Below, in pieces: positions 49,060-61,400 of a stretch of DNA of 64,000 bases. The stretch lies in the NCBI GenBank assembly GCA_965153455.1, contig OZ234499.1, forward strand, positions 682,001-746,000, written 5' to 3'. The position numbers and the translations under genes are program-made. The stretch's first letter is position 1. Each line of letters starts with the position of its first letter. This DNA comes from Sphagnum compactum (lineage: Eukaryota > Bryophyta > Sphagnopsida > Sphagnales). The notes under the pieces were generated by a model that saw only the letters and a list, made by a program, of their open reading frames with translations, had not been told where the DNA came from and searched no databases.

Positions 49060-52000
49060 AATAGCATGGCGTTTCAAGTATAATAACTTAAAATGAACTA
49101 GAAGAGAATACCCTTTCAAATCACCTTGAACAGCCTAAAGTAAAATAATACATAATAGTTTTAAGTAAATAATTTACAATAGGCTAAATAACCTAAGCTT
49201 AACAAATTATGTATCAATTCACTTTGGGGGTTCAAATTTTTTTTTGTTTCATTTTCAATTGAAAGTTTTTTAAAGAAAAGTTGTAGCCTTTAAAAAGAAC
49301 TTTTGTAATAGTGTATTAAACTCTTGAATTAAAGTTGATTTGACCCTTTTGTCAAATGATTTAATTGTTGGGAATCATCTTAGTGGTTTAACTTTTGACC
49401 TTTTCAAATTGCCATAACTTGTTTTTCAAATCTTTGATTTGAAAATGTGACCTCATTTTAGTTATATCTTGTTCACGACTTTTTCAATCTTCTAAAGATA
49501 GCTCAATTTGAAGAAGATGTAAAAAATGATAATTAAGGGGATACTCATGTGTAAAATATAGTTTGAAGGCAAGGGCATTGTGGGGTATAAAGATTACATG
49601 AAATTTTATTCTCTTTTGAAGAGGAGTAACCAATGGTGTGAATCTATCATTAAATCTCAATTAAAAAGCATATAGGTAAATCCCATTAATGAAGGCACAA
49701 GAAATAATTCAAAAGGAAATTATTAGTGATTCAATCTATAATTTAGGCAAATGAAACAAGGAAATAAACATTCAAATTTTTTTTAAACAAAGCTTTATAA
49801 AAAAATGTATAACTTGATGGGGAAGCATAATGCCCACATGGGAAATCGAATAGTAACATAAGAAAAACAAATGAAAAATACATGCAATAATATGCCTTGT
49901 GAATACACTAGAAAAATTAATGTTGAAGATCTTTATAGATGTAAGGTGCCTTTGAAAGGCCAAGATGAACCAACACCCATGATTGCACCAATTTGGATGG
50001 ATGGTGACTTAGATTAGGAGGGTGATTGCAAGTCACAATGTAGGCATAAAGGAATCATAGTTTAATATTTTTCATTACAACTCATTTTTGGTGTGGTTTT
50101 ATAAATATGTGGAGAAGATTTTGTGGTGGAAATGTGCAATTAAAGATGAATAACATCCTATATTCTCTCTATGTTAAATTGGTGCACGTATGAACAATTT
50201 GATTGTCAATTGCAATACATTTTAAAATTGTAGTTGTTTGTCACAATATTACAATGTAACAAAAGGGTTTAATTTTAAAATTCAATGGTAATTTGTTGTA
50301 TTGAAAGAAACAACAATAAATAATGATATTTTTCACTAAAGCTTTCACTTTATTTTAAAGTCATGAAGTCTAAATTAGATGATATGTAAATTTTTGGTAC
50401 TTCATTATGTTATGAGAACGTTGATGATTATGACCTTTTTTATGTTATAAAATGTTCCATTGAAAATGTAGTTGAGACAAATGTCATTATACAATACACT
50501 TGTAGAATGACAACAAACACTAGATGTAGGTATTCCAATATATTCAAGCATATTTCCGCCCATACTTGGTGTTCGGCCTTTAAATAGTATTTCTCACATC
50601 CAAGATTACTCATTTATTGTCTTTCAAGCCCCACTCATAAACATGAAACTATTATTATATAAGATCAAAGACCATTGGTAGCAAACCACTTGGACCAATA
50701 AATACATTTAGCCAATCAAAAACATGTGTTAAACTAAGCATTCCCTTTTGTTTGCCACAACATCTTGAGCAAAAATGTTAACCCAAAGCCATTTTACTAA
50801 GCCAAACCAACAGCCTTTGCAAAAAAAACAAAAAAAAGGCAAGGACAAGCTCTACACAACTTGCCCTTGCCTTTGAAAACCAAGACAATGATAACAAGGA
50901 AAATTGAGTTCCTCATTATCGTGTCTACAACCAAATAAATCTTTTGCAAACTAAAACAACAATGACAACAAGGATCTCAAGATGAGCTTTACAAAGCTCA
51001 TCCTTCCCTTTGCAAACCAAGACAACAATGACAACAAAGATCTTGAGCTTGTGTCCTTTGCAACAAAAAGAACAAAAAAAGGGCAACCTCCATAGAGCTC
51101 ACCCTTGGCTTTGCAAAACCAACATGATGATGATGAAGAGGAGCTCAAGCTCCCACTTGCCACCTTAGGGAAAAAAACTCAAAAAAGAGGATGACAAGTT
51201 TTATAGATCTCACCTTCACCCCTTCAAAACCAAGATAACAATGACAAAGAGCTCAAGCTTCCTACCATATATTTGCAATTGAAAAAACAAAAAGGGAGCA
51301 AGCTTTGTAGAGGTCATCCCAACCCGACAAGACACGACAATGAAGAGCTTGAACTCCCTCTTGTCACCTTTTAAAATAATAATAATAATAATAATAATAA
51401 AGAAAGTACTTGAAAATGCTCGAGATGGAGCTTGAAGATATGGAACCCAACAATGGCACGATGAGAAAGAAAATGAATGGGCCAAGTGATTACAATTGTG
51501 TAATAGACACAAGATAAAAGGTGGTAGGAAGAGGTTGGATTGTCTAGAAACAAGTCATGAACCATGGCAAAAGTGTGAAACCCAATGACATATGAGTGAT
51601 ATCCCCCATTTTGTTCAAGACAGATTTTTATTATATGTATAAATTTTTTCTTTGGATGGTGCATTCCTAAGTGCTGGGTCATGTGGGGGCGTCTGAATAC
51701 ACTTAGGAAATTCCTCTAGCCTAAGTGTTTTACAATAGGGGGAGCAAAGAAGCTTTGGGGGTAGGGAGGGGTCCAACCTTTTTGCCACTCTGGTTAGTAG
51801 TCACTGAGCAGTCTCCTAAGCACACTATGTAAAAGTATCAAGGGACAAAGTCCTTGAAATGCCGTCTACCATATCTACGGTTTTGACTCTTGACCCTCAT
51901 GGCCTCTTTCCATGTCTTACCTACAAACTTTGAGACCGTGAGAATGTTCCCGGGTGAGACCTTCTTAGTCTTCTTATTTTGTGAACCGTTTCCAGTACTG

Positions 52001-52480
52001 AATATGTAAGAGTAGGGCAAAGCCCTTGGAGTGGGACATCCCTGAACTAAGGACCCCTCTCATGGAAGTAACCGATAATAAAGCACTGGCAGAACTCTTT
52101 TCATTTTCAAAAATGAAAAAAAGTAGAAACTCCCACCAGAGCAGGCATTCCGCTTTTCAAAACACACCACCCTTGTTGGCAGTGGGAAGGTTGCGCTACG
52201 TAACCTGACCTCCGGATACACTAGAAATTTTCTGCAGGTGACTTATGTGAATGGAATCTAGATGGCGAAGCTAGAATATCCCAGGGAGATGAAGTAGGAT
52301 CTCGAGTTTGGGCCTGTTTTGACGTTTGACTACTTGTTGGTTTGACTGTCTGGTCAAAACAACAAAGGACCCTCCCTCTCTTCTTCTTCAGGAGCTGTAC
52401 AGTTTTCAGGAATCTTTTATCAAGGTACCTTTCAGGATCTTGTTCCAGAAGAGGATCTGATTTTGGTACCTAATTTTTTG
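49060..52480. other. Gene-free block upstream of ACHT
   Basis: Apart from the degenerate repeat at 50800-51380 I see no coding or RNA gene. A 60-residue minus-strand open frame at 51838-52020 is unrecognised. Confidence 0.45.
50800..51380. repeat. Degenerate tandem repeat, 65-110-bp spacing
   Basis: CAAGACAACAATGACAACAA-like phrases recur near 50881, 50955, 51020, 51120, 51230 and 51333, alternating with GCTC-ACCCTTGGCTTTGCAAA and AGCTCAAGCTCCC. Minus-strand Ser/Phe-rich frames here are products of the repeat. A (TAA)n run follows at 51376-51401. Confidence 0.6.
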
Positions 52481-52482
52481 TG

Positions 52483-52577
52483 AGAATCTGGAAGGAAACA
52501 AGAAAAGTGAAATCCATTGGGGAAAACTGAAAACAGATTTCACTTCTTTTCTTTTTTTTTCTTTCCTTCCAGATTCT
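52483..52577. repeat. Imperfect inverted repeat (long hairpin)
   Basis: Left arm AGAATCTGGAAGGAAA plus a purine-rich run and GTGAAAT; right arm ATTTCACTTC, a CT-rich run, then TTTCCTTCCAGATTCT. Arms of about 30-40 bp flank a loop of about 25 bp. AGAAGAGGATCTG occurs on both outer sides (about 52448 and 52587). Likely a MITE-like or duplicated-inverted segment. Confidence 0.7.
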
Positions 52578-52620
52578 TACCCTTCAGAAGAGGATCTGTC
52601 TGTTTTTGGGAACTTAATGG

Positions 52621-52803
52621 AACCAGCAACAGTTCAAATAGGAAATGTATGTTTTAGTAAGTTCCCAAAAAATGGAACTTGCCCTTCACAACAGTTAAAA
52701 ATAGGAAACGTTCCATTAAGTTCCCAAAAAATGGAACTCGCCCTTCACAACAGTTAAAAATAGGAAACGTTCCATTAAGTTCCCAAAAATTGGAACTCAC
52801 CCT
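52621..52803. repeat. 59-bp tandem repeat upstream of ACHT, about three copies
   Basis: GTTCCCAAAAA-TGGAACT begins units at 52661, 52720 and 52779, each with CGCCCTTCACAACAGTTAAA-type and AGGAAACGTTCCATTAA-type segments between. The second and third units are almost identical; the first is degenerate. It ends about 440 bp before the ACHT start codon. Confidence 0.88.
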
Positions 52804-53177
52804 TCAATGAAGTTTTCACCCATAAACTGAAATCGCAGTAACACCTGGTGAACACTCCTCAAAAATTGTGGGACCAAATGAAAACTACTTACTTGCATTC
52901 GTTCCGTCGTCTCTCCTTTACACTACGGGCAGGCAGAGCTAACTAAGGACGAAGGACCTCGATAGGCGTTGGGGTAATGAAAGCCGGCGAGTCCAAAGTT
53001 CAAACCCTCGAGAAGCATTTGACCAAGACGACGACGAGTCTTCTCTCTCGCTCGCAAATACACACCCACGACAATTTTTTGGATACACTTTGTGTGCATA
53101 TTTGGGGAGGCGTGGGGGGGAGGGGGGGACGGGGTGAGAGGAATAGGAACAAAGAGGAAGAGAAACTGGAACCAAAG

Positions 53178-53184
53178 TATATAA
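53178..53184 (+). promoter_or_regulatory. Probable TATA box of the ACHT gene
   Basis: TATATAA lies 58 bp upstream of the start codon and would place transcription start near 53210, giving a leader of about 30 bp. It is the only good TATA-like string just upstream. A G-rich run sits at 53106-53132. Confidence 0.45.
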
Positions 53185-53241
53185 TTGCAACAATTTCGCG
53201 AGCACTAATTTCATAACATAATAGTCTACACAAAGAAAGCT

Positions 53242-56109
53242 ATGGCGATGATGGGGAGTGCGACATGCACCCCTATTAGTTCTCAAATTGTTTCTTTCTG
53301 CCCTCTAGCTTCTTCTTCTTCTTCTTCTTCTTCTTCTTCTTCACCATATTTCTCCTCTTGTTTTTTGCCCCGGCGCCAGCTCCTCTTGCGATCCAGGGTT
53401 TTGGTGAAGAGGTTAACACGTGAGCAACGCCAAAGGCCATCATCATCTCTTCAGGCAAGTGTTTACGTGTACCTGTGCGTGTGTGGAGGGTGGTTTTCCG
53501 GGGTTTTATCTAACTTGCGACCTTTCTATGTAGCGGTGCGGTTTGAAATGCTGTTGTGGAGACAGGTTTCATAGATTGGCGGGGTGCAGATTTTGAGTTG
53601 GGATTTTAAAGTGGAAAATCTCATGCTTGCAATGTCCTCCTGAGTTTCCCCTTTTTTTCCCCTCACTCAAATGGTTTGTTTGTTGAGCCTGGGCTTTTGT
53701 CAAAGGTTTGTACTCTCATGTAGAGTACATAAAAGACAGCGGGATGGAATATGGAATTCGACCAAATACATACTTGCTAGTGTATTGAGAGACTAAGTCA
53801 GGGCAAATGATTCCCACAAGCACACAGTCATCTAATTCACAACTGAGGCGGAAGTGTTTTGTGTTTCCTTTGGGAGATGATAGTTGCAGAGGAACTGTCT
53901 GGCTGTTTGTGGATATTGCTCAGCTTTTTGTGATATTTTGTTGTCAAGATTCCAGTCTGGTGATTTAGCGTTCAACACCATAAGCAAAATGCTAGTGTGG
54001 TGAGAATCAAATGAATCCAAGTCTAGGATACTTGCAAAGGGATTGGCTATTTGTTGCAGAGATTGCTCAGGTTTTTTGGATATATTGGGGTCAAGATTTT
54101 GATCCTGTAATGCCGCCATAGTCACAATGAACCAAACACTATTGGAGACATGTGAGAGCATCAGAAAGGCATAGAAGGGGCAAATAGATGATTGTAGAAA
54201 TCAACACAATCTTGAGTCTGAATCAAACCACCAATTAGGGCAATGGACATGACATGATTCCTAGTTTCTCCTTACTTGTGGTTTTGAAGTATTTGGGCTG
54301 ATGCAAGTCTTTCATGGCAGAAAACTGTGTTTGCATTGTTGTATCAATGTCCAGTACATACAGCATAGAATTGTGATGTTGTCCAGTTTGGTGTTGGGCT
54401 GAAGGTAGGACATGGAAACTTTTGCCATTGTTGAAGGGAAGGATTAGGAGTCTCATGACCAAGAAAGAGAGATGGAGTGTTGCACTCACCCTTTAGTCCC
54501 ACAAGGGCCTTTGAGAATCACACACCTTCCAGCAAATCAGTTGCTAATTCTTTCCCCCAAGGATGCAGAAGTCCCTGGGTTTCCACATATTGGATCACAG
54601 ATATATCCATTATAAGTAACATCTGACCTGCAGCCATTGTTCAAGTGGTGCAGCTGCCCATGGGGAATAAGGATGGGCATGGGGTAAAGTGATCAGAATG
54701 GGATGCATAAGCTTGTGGTTTCATGTTGTAAAGCAGGACTTTTGGAGGTCAAAATGGGCTTTGAGTAGCATATAAGTTTCTGATGGATGTGCTTTGGATT
54801 TCTTTCTAGTTTACCAGTTTCTAGTTTAATAGCAGAGTGATTGTTGTTGACATAGAAGGGGTTTTGTAGTGCCTGAAAGACTGGTGTCATGTGGTCTATG
54901 CAGGTGAGGGCAGAGGCAGAAGTTAGTGATAGTGTGCGATGGTGGCAAAGAGATGGGGGAACATGTTTCAAGGACATCCATTCCACAGAGGAGTTTGTGG
55001 ATGCGCTTGCAAATGCCGGTGACAAGCTGGTTATTGTTGACTTTTATGCCACATGGTGTGGTTCTTGTCGAGCTCTTTATCCCAAGGTAGAGTGGACCTG
55101 TTGCCGAATCTGCTTCTGTCTGTTGTGTGAGGGGTTTTTTCCCAATGCTCATCTCAAATACCTGCTTGATGCCCTTGTGTTTCTTGCAGTTATGTAAATT
55201 AGCAGCAGCACACAAAGATGTCGTGTTTTTGAAGGTGAATTTTGCGGAGAACAAGTCCATGTGCAAGAGCTTGAGCATTAAAGTGTTACCCTTCTTCCAT
55301 TTTTACCGGGGTGCTGAGGGCCGTATCGATGGCTTCTCTTGCTCCCTTTCCAAGGTACTCTCTTTGTAAGTCCATTCACTGTTTGCCACTTAGCATTTGT
55401 ATTCCCTTTTAGTGGGAATCATGATCTTACTTGGTAAAATGCCAGCTCGTGACTCTACTCCAATATGGGATACAGTTATGCACAACATGTATCTCTAGCA
55501 GAAATCTATTGGACTATCTTAAAGCTGGCATACACTGATAACCAATCAGTGATGTCACAGGTTGGTTTTATTTCTTCCACTACCAGGAACTAGTTGTAGG
55601 CTGATAGCACTCCCAGACTTGGTATCTTTGACCTTTGGAAGAAGGTCCAAATACATCATTACCGAATATGTCAGGGTGTGACAGAGGCCTTGATGGATAG
55701 AGAGCCTAGCATTTGAATTGTGTAGATGTGCAAATTGGCCACTGCTCAGTACTATGTGCATGAGTTCTGTAGTCTGCTTTCAACGCATGGAATGTGGACT
55801 GCTGTACCTTCATTAGAATTTTTGTTGAAATATTCCACACAAAATACCTGTCTCTAAAATCTGGGAGCACATGCTTTTTGACTGCATTTGTGCAAAGTGG
55901 CACATCAACCAGCTATTTTGACAGTTTAGAGAACAAAACTGCATATTTGGAGATTTGAACATATTTGAATGGTGTGTGGTTTGCAGCTTCAAAAACTCAA
56001 GGATGCAATTGCTCAGCATAATACAGCAAGATGCAGCATGGGACCACCTGTTGGTGTTGGCAACATGTTTGCTACATCCACAAATGAGCATGCGACAGCA
56101 GCAAGATGA
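53242..56109 (+). CDS. ACHT: Atypical Cys-His-rich thioredoxin (ACHT type), chloroplast, four exons
   Basis: Plastid thioredoxin of the ACHT family, which passes oxidising equivalents between 2-Cys peroxiredoxin and stromal or thylakoid targets. Exons are 53242-53454, 54904-55086, 55190-55354 and 55987-56109, all phase 0, giving 227 residues. The first ~70 residues are a Ser-rich, Arg-containing transit peptide (eleven consecutive Ser, then [17 protein letters not shown]). The mature part has [19 protein letters not shown], with redox Cys about 123 and 126; the Ser between Gly and Cys is the ACHT mark, where ordinary thioredoxins have Pro. Exon 3 has [16 protein letters not shown] and the cis-proline in [11 protein letters not shown] (Pro about 166). 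Exon 4 supplies the Cys-containing tail and TGA. Introns 2 and 3 are GT-AG. Intron 1 is best read as GC-AG (CAG|GCAAGT ... TATGCAG), because GT donors nearby are weak. The gene is convergent with the JmjC gene downstream. Confidence 0.92.
53311..53340 (+). repeat. (TCT)10 coding microsatellite in the ACHT transit peptide
   Basis: Ten TCT codons followed by TCA encode eleven serines in the targeting sequence. Slippage here would change transit-peptide length in whole codons without shifting the frame. Confidence 0.9.
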
Positions 56110-56169
56110 TAGAGGATGTCATGTGTATGCATAGGTAGCTTTTGGCTGCGAGCAGCAAGGTCATGCACT

Positions 56170-56356
56170 TCCAGATCCTGCACAGATAACTGCAAAATAG
56201 GCCTTAGATTGTGTCGTCTCATCTCAAATTACCAGAAGTGGGGATGATGTGCAAAAGGGGCAAATTGTCTATCCACAAAACTCCCAGAAGTGGGGATGAG
56301 GTGCAAAATGGGCCTCAAATTGTGTATTCACAGAACTCCCAGAACTGGGATGAGGA
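56170..56356. repeat. ~52-55-bp tandem repeat just after the ACHT stop
   Basis: CCAGAAGTGGGGATGA units at 56232 and 56284 and CCAGAACTGGGATGAGG at 56339, with TGCAAAATGGGCCTCAAATT-type sequence between; a partial copy starts near 56189. It probably lies in the ACHT 3' UTR. Confidence 0.75.
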
Positions 56357-57271
56357 GCAGCAGGTTAGTAGTTAGTACTCAGGCTCTGTGATTATGTGCT
56401 AATTTATGTTGAACGTGTACTGGTAGACAGCATCGAGATGGGTTTGATACTCCATGCACCTCATGATTCAATGGTCATAAGAGTTTAAAATTGTTGGGAT
56501 TGGACTAGATTCAAGGTGAAGTACTACCTGATTCTTAGTTGTACCCATTCATGACTGATTTCCTAGATAATATCTTAATTCAATGTGCCAGTGTATCACC
56601 ATTCACATATCCAGCAAAATATCTTTTGGCATATGACTTTGTCTCTTTCGCCCAGTGTGTGTGCAGATCTGTGCCTCATCTTTACTCCCATGGATTCTGT
56701 GTCATTTGCATTGAGAAAGTCTTGGCTCATGCAGACAACATTGTCTGAGAACAATGAACTGGAGACAAACAAAATGAGACCCCTGGAACTTGGGCTGGAG
56801 AGGGTCCGGATGCAGAACAGTGAGGGTCAGGAGACACCTCAGATGGTCATATAAACTCCTCTTTTTCATCAATGGGTTGAATAAGTTTCAGCTCTGTTAC
56901 AAGTGATAGTGAAGGGCCAGAGTGACACAAAACACGTGTTCCTGTACATCCAAGCAGGATGTGCAGCCCCTGATCTGAAGGGTTTTTATTGCTGAGCTCT
57001 TAACCTTCCAAAAGGGATTGACAGATATTTCTCTGCATCCCCAGAAGTATAGACTCAACCCCTGGTGAAGCTTACACCACCAGGAAGAATGTTGAATGGA
57101 ACCTGCCTAGCTAAGTTTCCTTCAAGTAGGACTAAATGGAGGTCAAAAGGTGCCACCACATTGTGCAGTTGTGAGTAGGAAAACTGGCTATGCTTACTGA
57201 CACAATGGACTCTACCAAGTGCCCAACTTGGCCATTTTCCTTCCCTGCCAGCATAGAGGTGATCTTTGAGG
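56357..57271. other. Convergent intergenic region between ACHT and the JmjC gene
   Basis: About 0.9 kb that must hold both 3' UTRs. Short open frames on both strands show no family signature. Confidence 0.5.
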
Positions 57272-58447
57272 TCAAGTATTTTGCCACCTCTGAGAAGATT
57301 GGGGTTGCTTGAGATCGCTTGCAACCTGCATCTCCCCATACATGCCTGTAGCTTGCATCTGAGAGCCACTGTTGGGCCTGTATCCATCCAAGTTTGGAGC
57401 AGCCCTGCCCATACAAAAATGGTCATCTTGCAAACTTTGCTCCTGTTGCTGCATCCGGGAGGAAGCAGTTTCCACTGCTCCACTGCTTGCTCTGGACTTA
57501 GACAGGGTTGACCATTGCCCATATGACAGCCCACCAGCTCCTGCAAACTTAGGACAAAAGGCTGGACCTGAAAGCATGAAATGCCTTGTGTTAGTATACC
57601 TGGTTGCCCACTCCATGCCTGCCCTGCACCTTGTAAGTAATGGCCTAACTGGCCACCAATACATGGAACATCTATGGTTTGGTTCTGCCACATTGTTGTT
57701 CCATAGCTGATGTGATACAAGCATTGCAGTCCTTCCCTGGTGCCTTCATCTCCCCAACACTGTGAGCAAAAGAGGGCCATCTGTTTGAAGAGACTAATTT
57801 CCCCTGCTGCTGCAGTAAAGTTAGATGTTCTTTGTGCATAAAGTTCACATTTGTCCCTAAGGATGTCCCTTGTAGATGTATTTCCCATGAAGAAAGACAT
57901 GCTGTTCACAGTTGCTACTTGTGGTTGAGTATGTCTGCTGTTTGCACTTAATGGGAGCCTCCATGCCTTGGCTCCCACAAACTTGTGAGGCGGCAATATG
58001 GTCCTCCCTCACCAGAGCCTGACTGCAGGCGACTCCATGCATGTGTCCTGTTTCCAGAGCATCTATGTAAGTCCTAGAACTTCCATGGATATTGTTGGGG
58101 ACTACAGCTTGACAGTTATGCCACTGATGTCCGTAGCTTGTGTCTGGATGCTGAGCTCCTACCTCCAACACAGGCGACAGTGAATCCAACTGTGGTAATC
58201 CTCCAAAAAGGTGGAGGAAGGCCTGCATTGTGCCAGCCTGACCAACATCAGCAGTCAATTGGTCTTGCCTTCCCCAGAATGCCTGAGCTGCCTGTGGATG
58301 AGCTATCTCCATTGAGACTTGGTTCTTGACATGATTGCACTTAACAACCTCTGCAGGTTGCCTGCTTGCCTCCTGAGTCTTTCCTGCTGACCCACTTGAG
58401 ACCCCACCAATTTTGTCAAAAGCTCCATCCACTGGTTGCATGTGGAC
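57272..58447 (-). CDS. JmjC gene, terminal exons 7-9 (tentative)
   Basis: Exon 7 starts at 58447 after GTTGCAG, phase 0, and stays open to 57857; it probably ends earlier, at GAG|GTAGGA (about 58162) or CTG|GTGAGG (about 58012), both phase 0. A middle exon may begin after the pyrimidine-rich acceptor TTTTGCTCACAG (about 57760) and end at CAAG|GTGCAG (57630). A 62-bp intron (57629-57568) follows, with a TACTAAC branch site and CTTTCAG end. The last exon, 57567-57272, is phase 1 and Gln/Ser/Gly-rich (SSRMQQQEQSLQDD) and ends in TGA. No domain is recognised. The composition suits a disordered tail. Exon junctions between 58200 and 57760 are guesses. Confidence 0.45.
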
Positions 58448-61400
58448 CTGCAACTATTGATCATCAGCAAATTATCTTCCTGAGAATTGGAAACTTCTGC
58501 ACACTTACTATTTACATTGACATCAACAGAAATGAGGATTGACCAAATAACAAGGTAGTCGTAGAGATTTCAGATCTCAGAACATTCAGTAAACAGAAAA
58601 AATGAGGAAACCCAACCCTAAAAACAAGAAAAGAGGAAGGAAAAAATAAAATATGCAAGACATGTTTTAAAGGATTGTTTGAGGAAAGTGGGGCCTTGAA
58701 AAGCTCCCTACTTAGGATTAAGAAGCCCTCGAAATGTTCATTTCTTCATAGGAAGAAAAAGAAAAAACCCAGAACAGGAATCTTTTATTAAGCGAATCTA
58801 TGGATTGAGTTTTTAGGATATTGGACAACCTTTCTCTTCAGTAGACAGGTTAAGCTGACCATTTGACCTACAAAGCCTCAAGAACCTATAAAATGATTAT
58901 TAACCAGTCCAAATTTGGCAGAATCTGAAACATGATGCATAAAAATAATGTTAACAATTGCACATACTGGCTGAGAATGCTTGTCAAAACTGGCAATGTT
59001 CAAGCTTGTGACACCTTGCAGACTTTTTCAGAAAAGAAAAGTGTCTTTTACATCATCTCAGCACAACAAGAAAGCCTATGTTCAAGCAAAGCAGCAAGAT
59101 GGAAACATTCATGATATGGTCCTGGTTCCTTGAAGCATATCCAAGAAACTGGGCAAACCAGATCAAGCCAACAAAATAGGCCCTAGAAGTGATGGAAAAT
59201 CTATTAAACTCTCACCTGAATGCCTGCATCACCCAATTTGACCCCAGAAACTGTACGCAAGTCTGAGCTGTGGCAAACAGAAGAAGGATTTGATGTCACC
59301 ATAGCAACTGACATACTATCCATAACCCTGTCAGAATGTGATTTCTGCAAGGCTGCCTGTGTCCCACACCTTGTTTCACTTGCACTTATGCTGTCTGCAC
59401 ATACTTGAGAAAGTTCTTTTGAACAGGCCAATCCTTCAGGATTCTGCTTCAGACACATAGGTATAAAGGATGACTCAGATGGGGCTCCACAATTCTCGAG
59501 CTGCTGGTCAGTTTCAATACACCAGATTTGGGTATCCTTCTTCTGCTGTTGTTGTGTTTGTTCTCTCCATTGCATAGATTGTAGAATCTCAGTGTTCAAT
59601 ACATCTTGCTTACTGGAATGAAGAATTTTCCTGCATAGCTCCAGGCCTGGTAACATTCCAGTTCCATTCCTGCTCCTTTCTGTCTCATCTAGTATTTGAA
59701 CATCCTTCTCTTGCTTAACCCCTCTCTCAACTTGATCTTTCTTAGCACTAGTAAATACCTGCTAATAACCAAATGCACATGGCAATAAAGGTATACTAAC
59801 TTTTGAAAATGAGAAAACTACAGGCACATTGTGAATATATCCATTCACACATCTGCCATTGCTCTGCAAAGCAAAGCTTCTCACGAAAAAAAGATAGAAC
59901 CAACAGGACGTGAATGTACCTCTCTAAGGGCTTGATCTGGAGAAACATGAGCCTCCCTTGCATGGCCTCCTTCTCTATCATTGTCACATATCTTTCAAAC
60001 TGAAGGCAGGAGCAAAAGGTGAGTGTTTCATCTGATCCCCCACTTTCTCAACATCTGTGCTCAAACCAGGAACTTTTTCACACTGCTCCCCACCCTCTCC
60101 AGCTTCTTTTGGTGGAAAAGTATGCCTAGGCAAATCTGTATCCAGGATACCTGTCTTTTGCTGCTCTATTTCCCCTAATAACCTCTTTCCTGCCTCTATC
60201 TCTGAATGCTGAAGTATGGCTGAAGGGTGGCTCTTGGGTCTTCCAGGATCCTTTATGGCAACCTGAGCTGAATTGTTTCTCAAACATTGCTCCTCAAGCA
60301 CATTCGAATTTCTATTGAATCCCTCATCCACAGCAGAGGATGTCAGGCTGCTTGTTGGAGCATTAGCCAATATCAAGTTCTGAGCACTATCCTTCATAAT
60401 CTGGTGATCAGAAGTCAACTTATTGCTGTCTGGCTCCTGCATTTGAGGTCCTTTAACTTTGATTCTTACCAGTGGGAGACCAGATTGGCGGCAACATTTC
60501 TTCACATGCTCCAGATCAGGTCCCCTTGAAAGATCACCTGTCCTCTGGCAACTGACTGTGTGACCTGGGGCAAGTTGCACAGCTTGTGCACTGACACTGC
60601 CTTCCTTCTTGTGCTTTTTCAGCAGCTTCTTTTTAACAGTATGTCCATTGTGTACTTTGACACTACTCCCTGCAGAAAAACCAACTTCTGGCAGGCACAA
60701 TTCTGGTTTGCCTCCTTGGCCATCAAGCTGTGTTATGACTGATTTAGCTACACTGATCTTAGAAGAAAGGAGCATCTTTGAACAGTTTTTATCACCTAGA
60801 GGTATTGTTTGAACCTCATGAGCTACACCAGAGTTGCTCATGGTGTCCATTACATTAAGATGCATAGCATTACACACTGAATTTATATTGCTTTCCAACT
60901 GTTTTGACAGCAATTGCCCATTCTCCTTTGCTGAGCTGGATTTCCTCACAGACAATACCTTGTTCCTATGTGCATTATCAGAATCTGCAGGCCTCAGCTC
61001 TGAAATACATGTTGACCACTGAGATTGCTGTCGACAATGCTGACTTGCTGCAGACTTCAGGGACAGATGATAAGGTAGCCGCTCACAAGCTAACACAGTA
61101 ATGTCCTGGAACTTTCCATCACCCAAATGCTGTGAAGGAGCTGGTACTTTTGGGACTTGAGTGACTGCTGGTGGTTGCCTAAAAATGTGTGTACTTAGGT
61201 TCACTGGCACTGCCTTGTACACTATGGGCCTTCTCCTCAAGCTTTCATCAACTTCCTCACTTATTTCGTGAGCCCCATGCTGCTCAGGGAAATCACTTCC
61301 ACCTTTCTCAGGACAGTTGATGAGTTTTTGCTTTTTTTGCATTAAAAACTCCTCTGATTCAATGCATGACATTTTAGAACTCTGCTTGGCCTCCACCTCT

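Noticed and set aside
50800-51380. Possible CRISPR-like alternation of repeats
   Set aside because: Units diverge and spacing varies from 65 to 110 bp, and the host is eukaryotic; an ordinary degenerate tandem repeat.
52939-53286. Minus-strand 115- and 77-residue open frames over the ACHT promoter
   Set aside because: Pro/Ser-rich shadows of a GA-rich and G-rich promoter strand, overlapping the ACHT start.
57266-58329. Plus-strand open frames opposite the JmjC tail
   Set aside because: Antisense of exons supported by splice sites on the minus strand; no domain.
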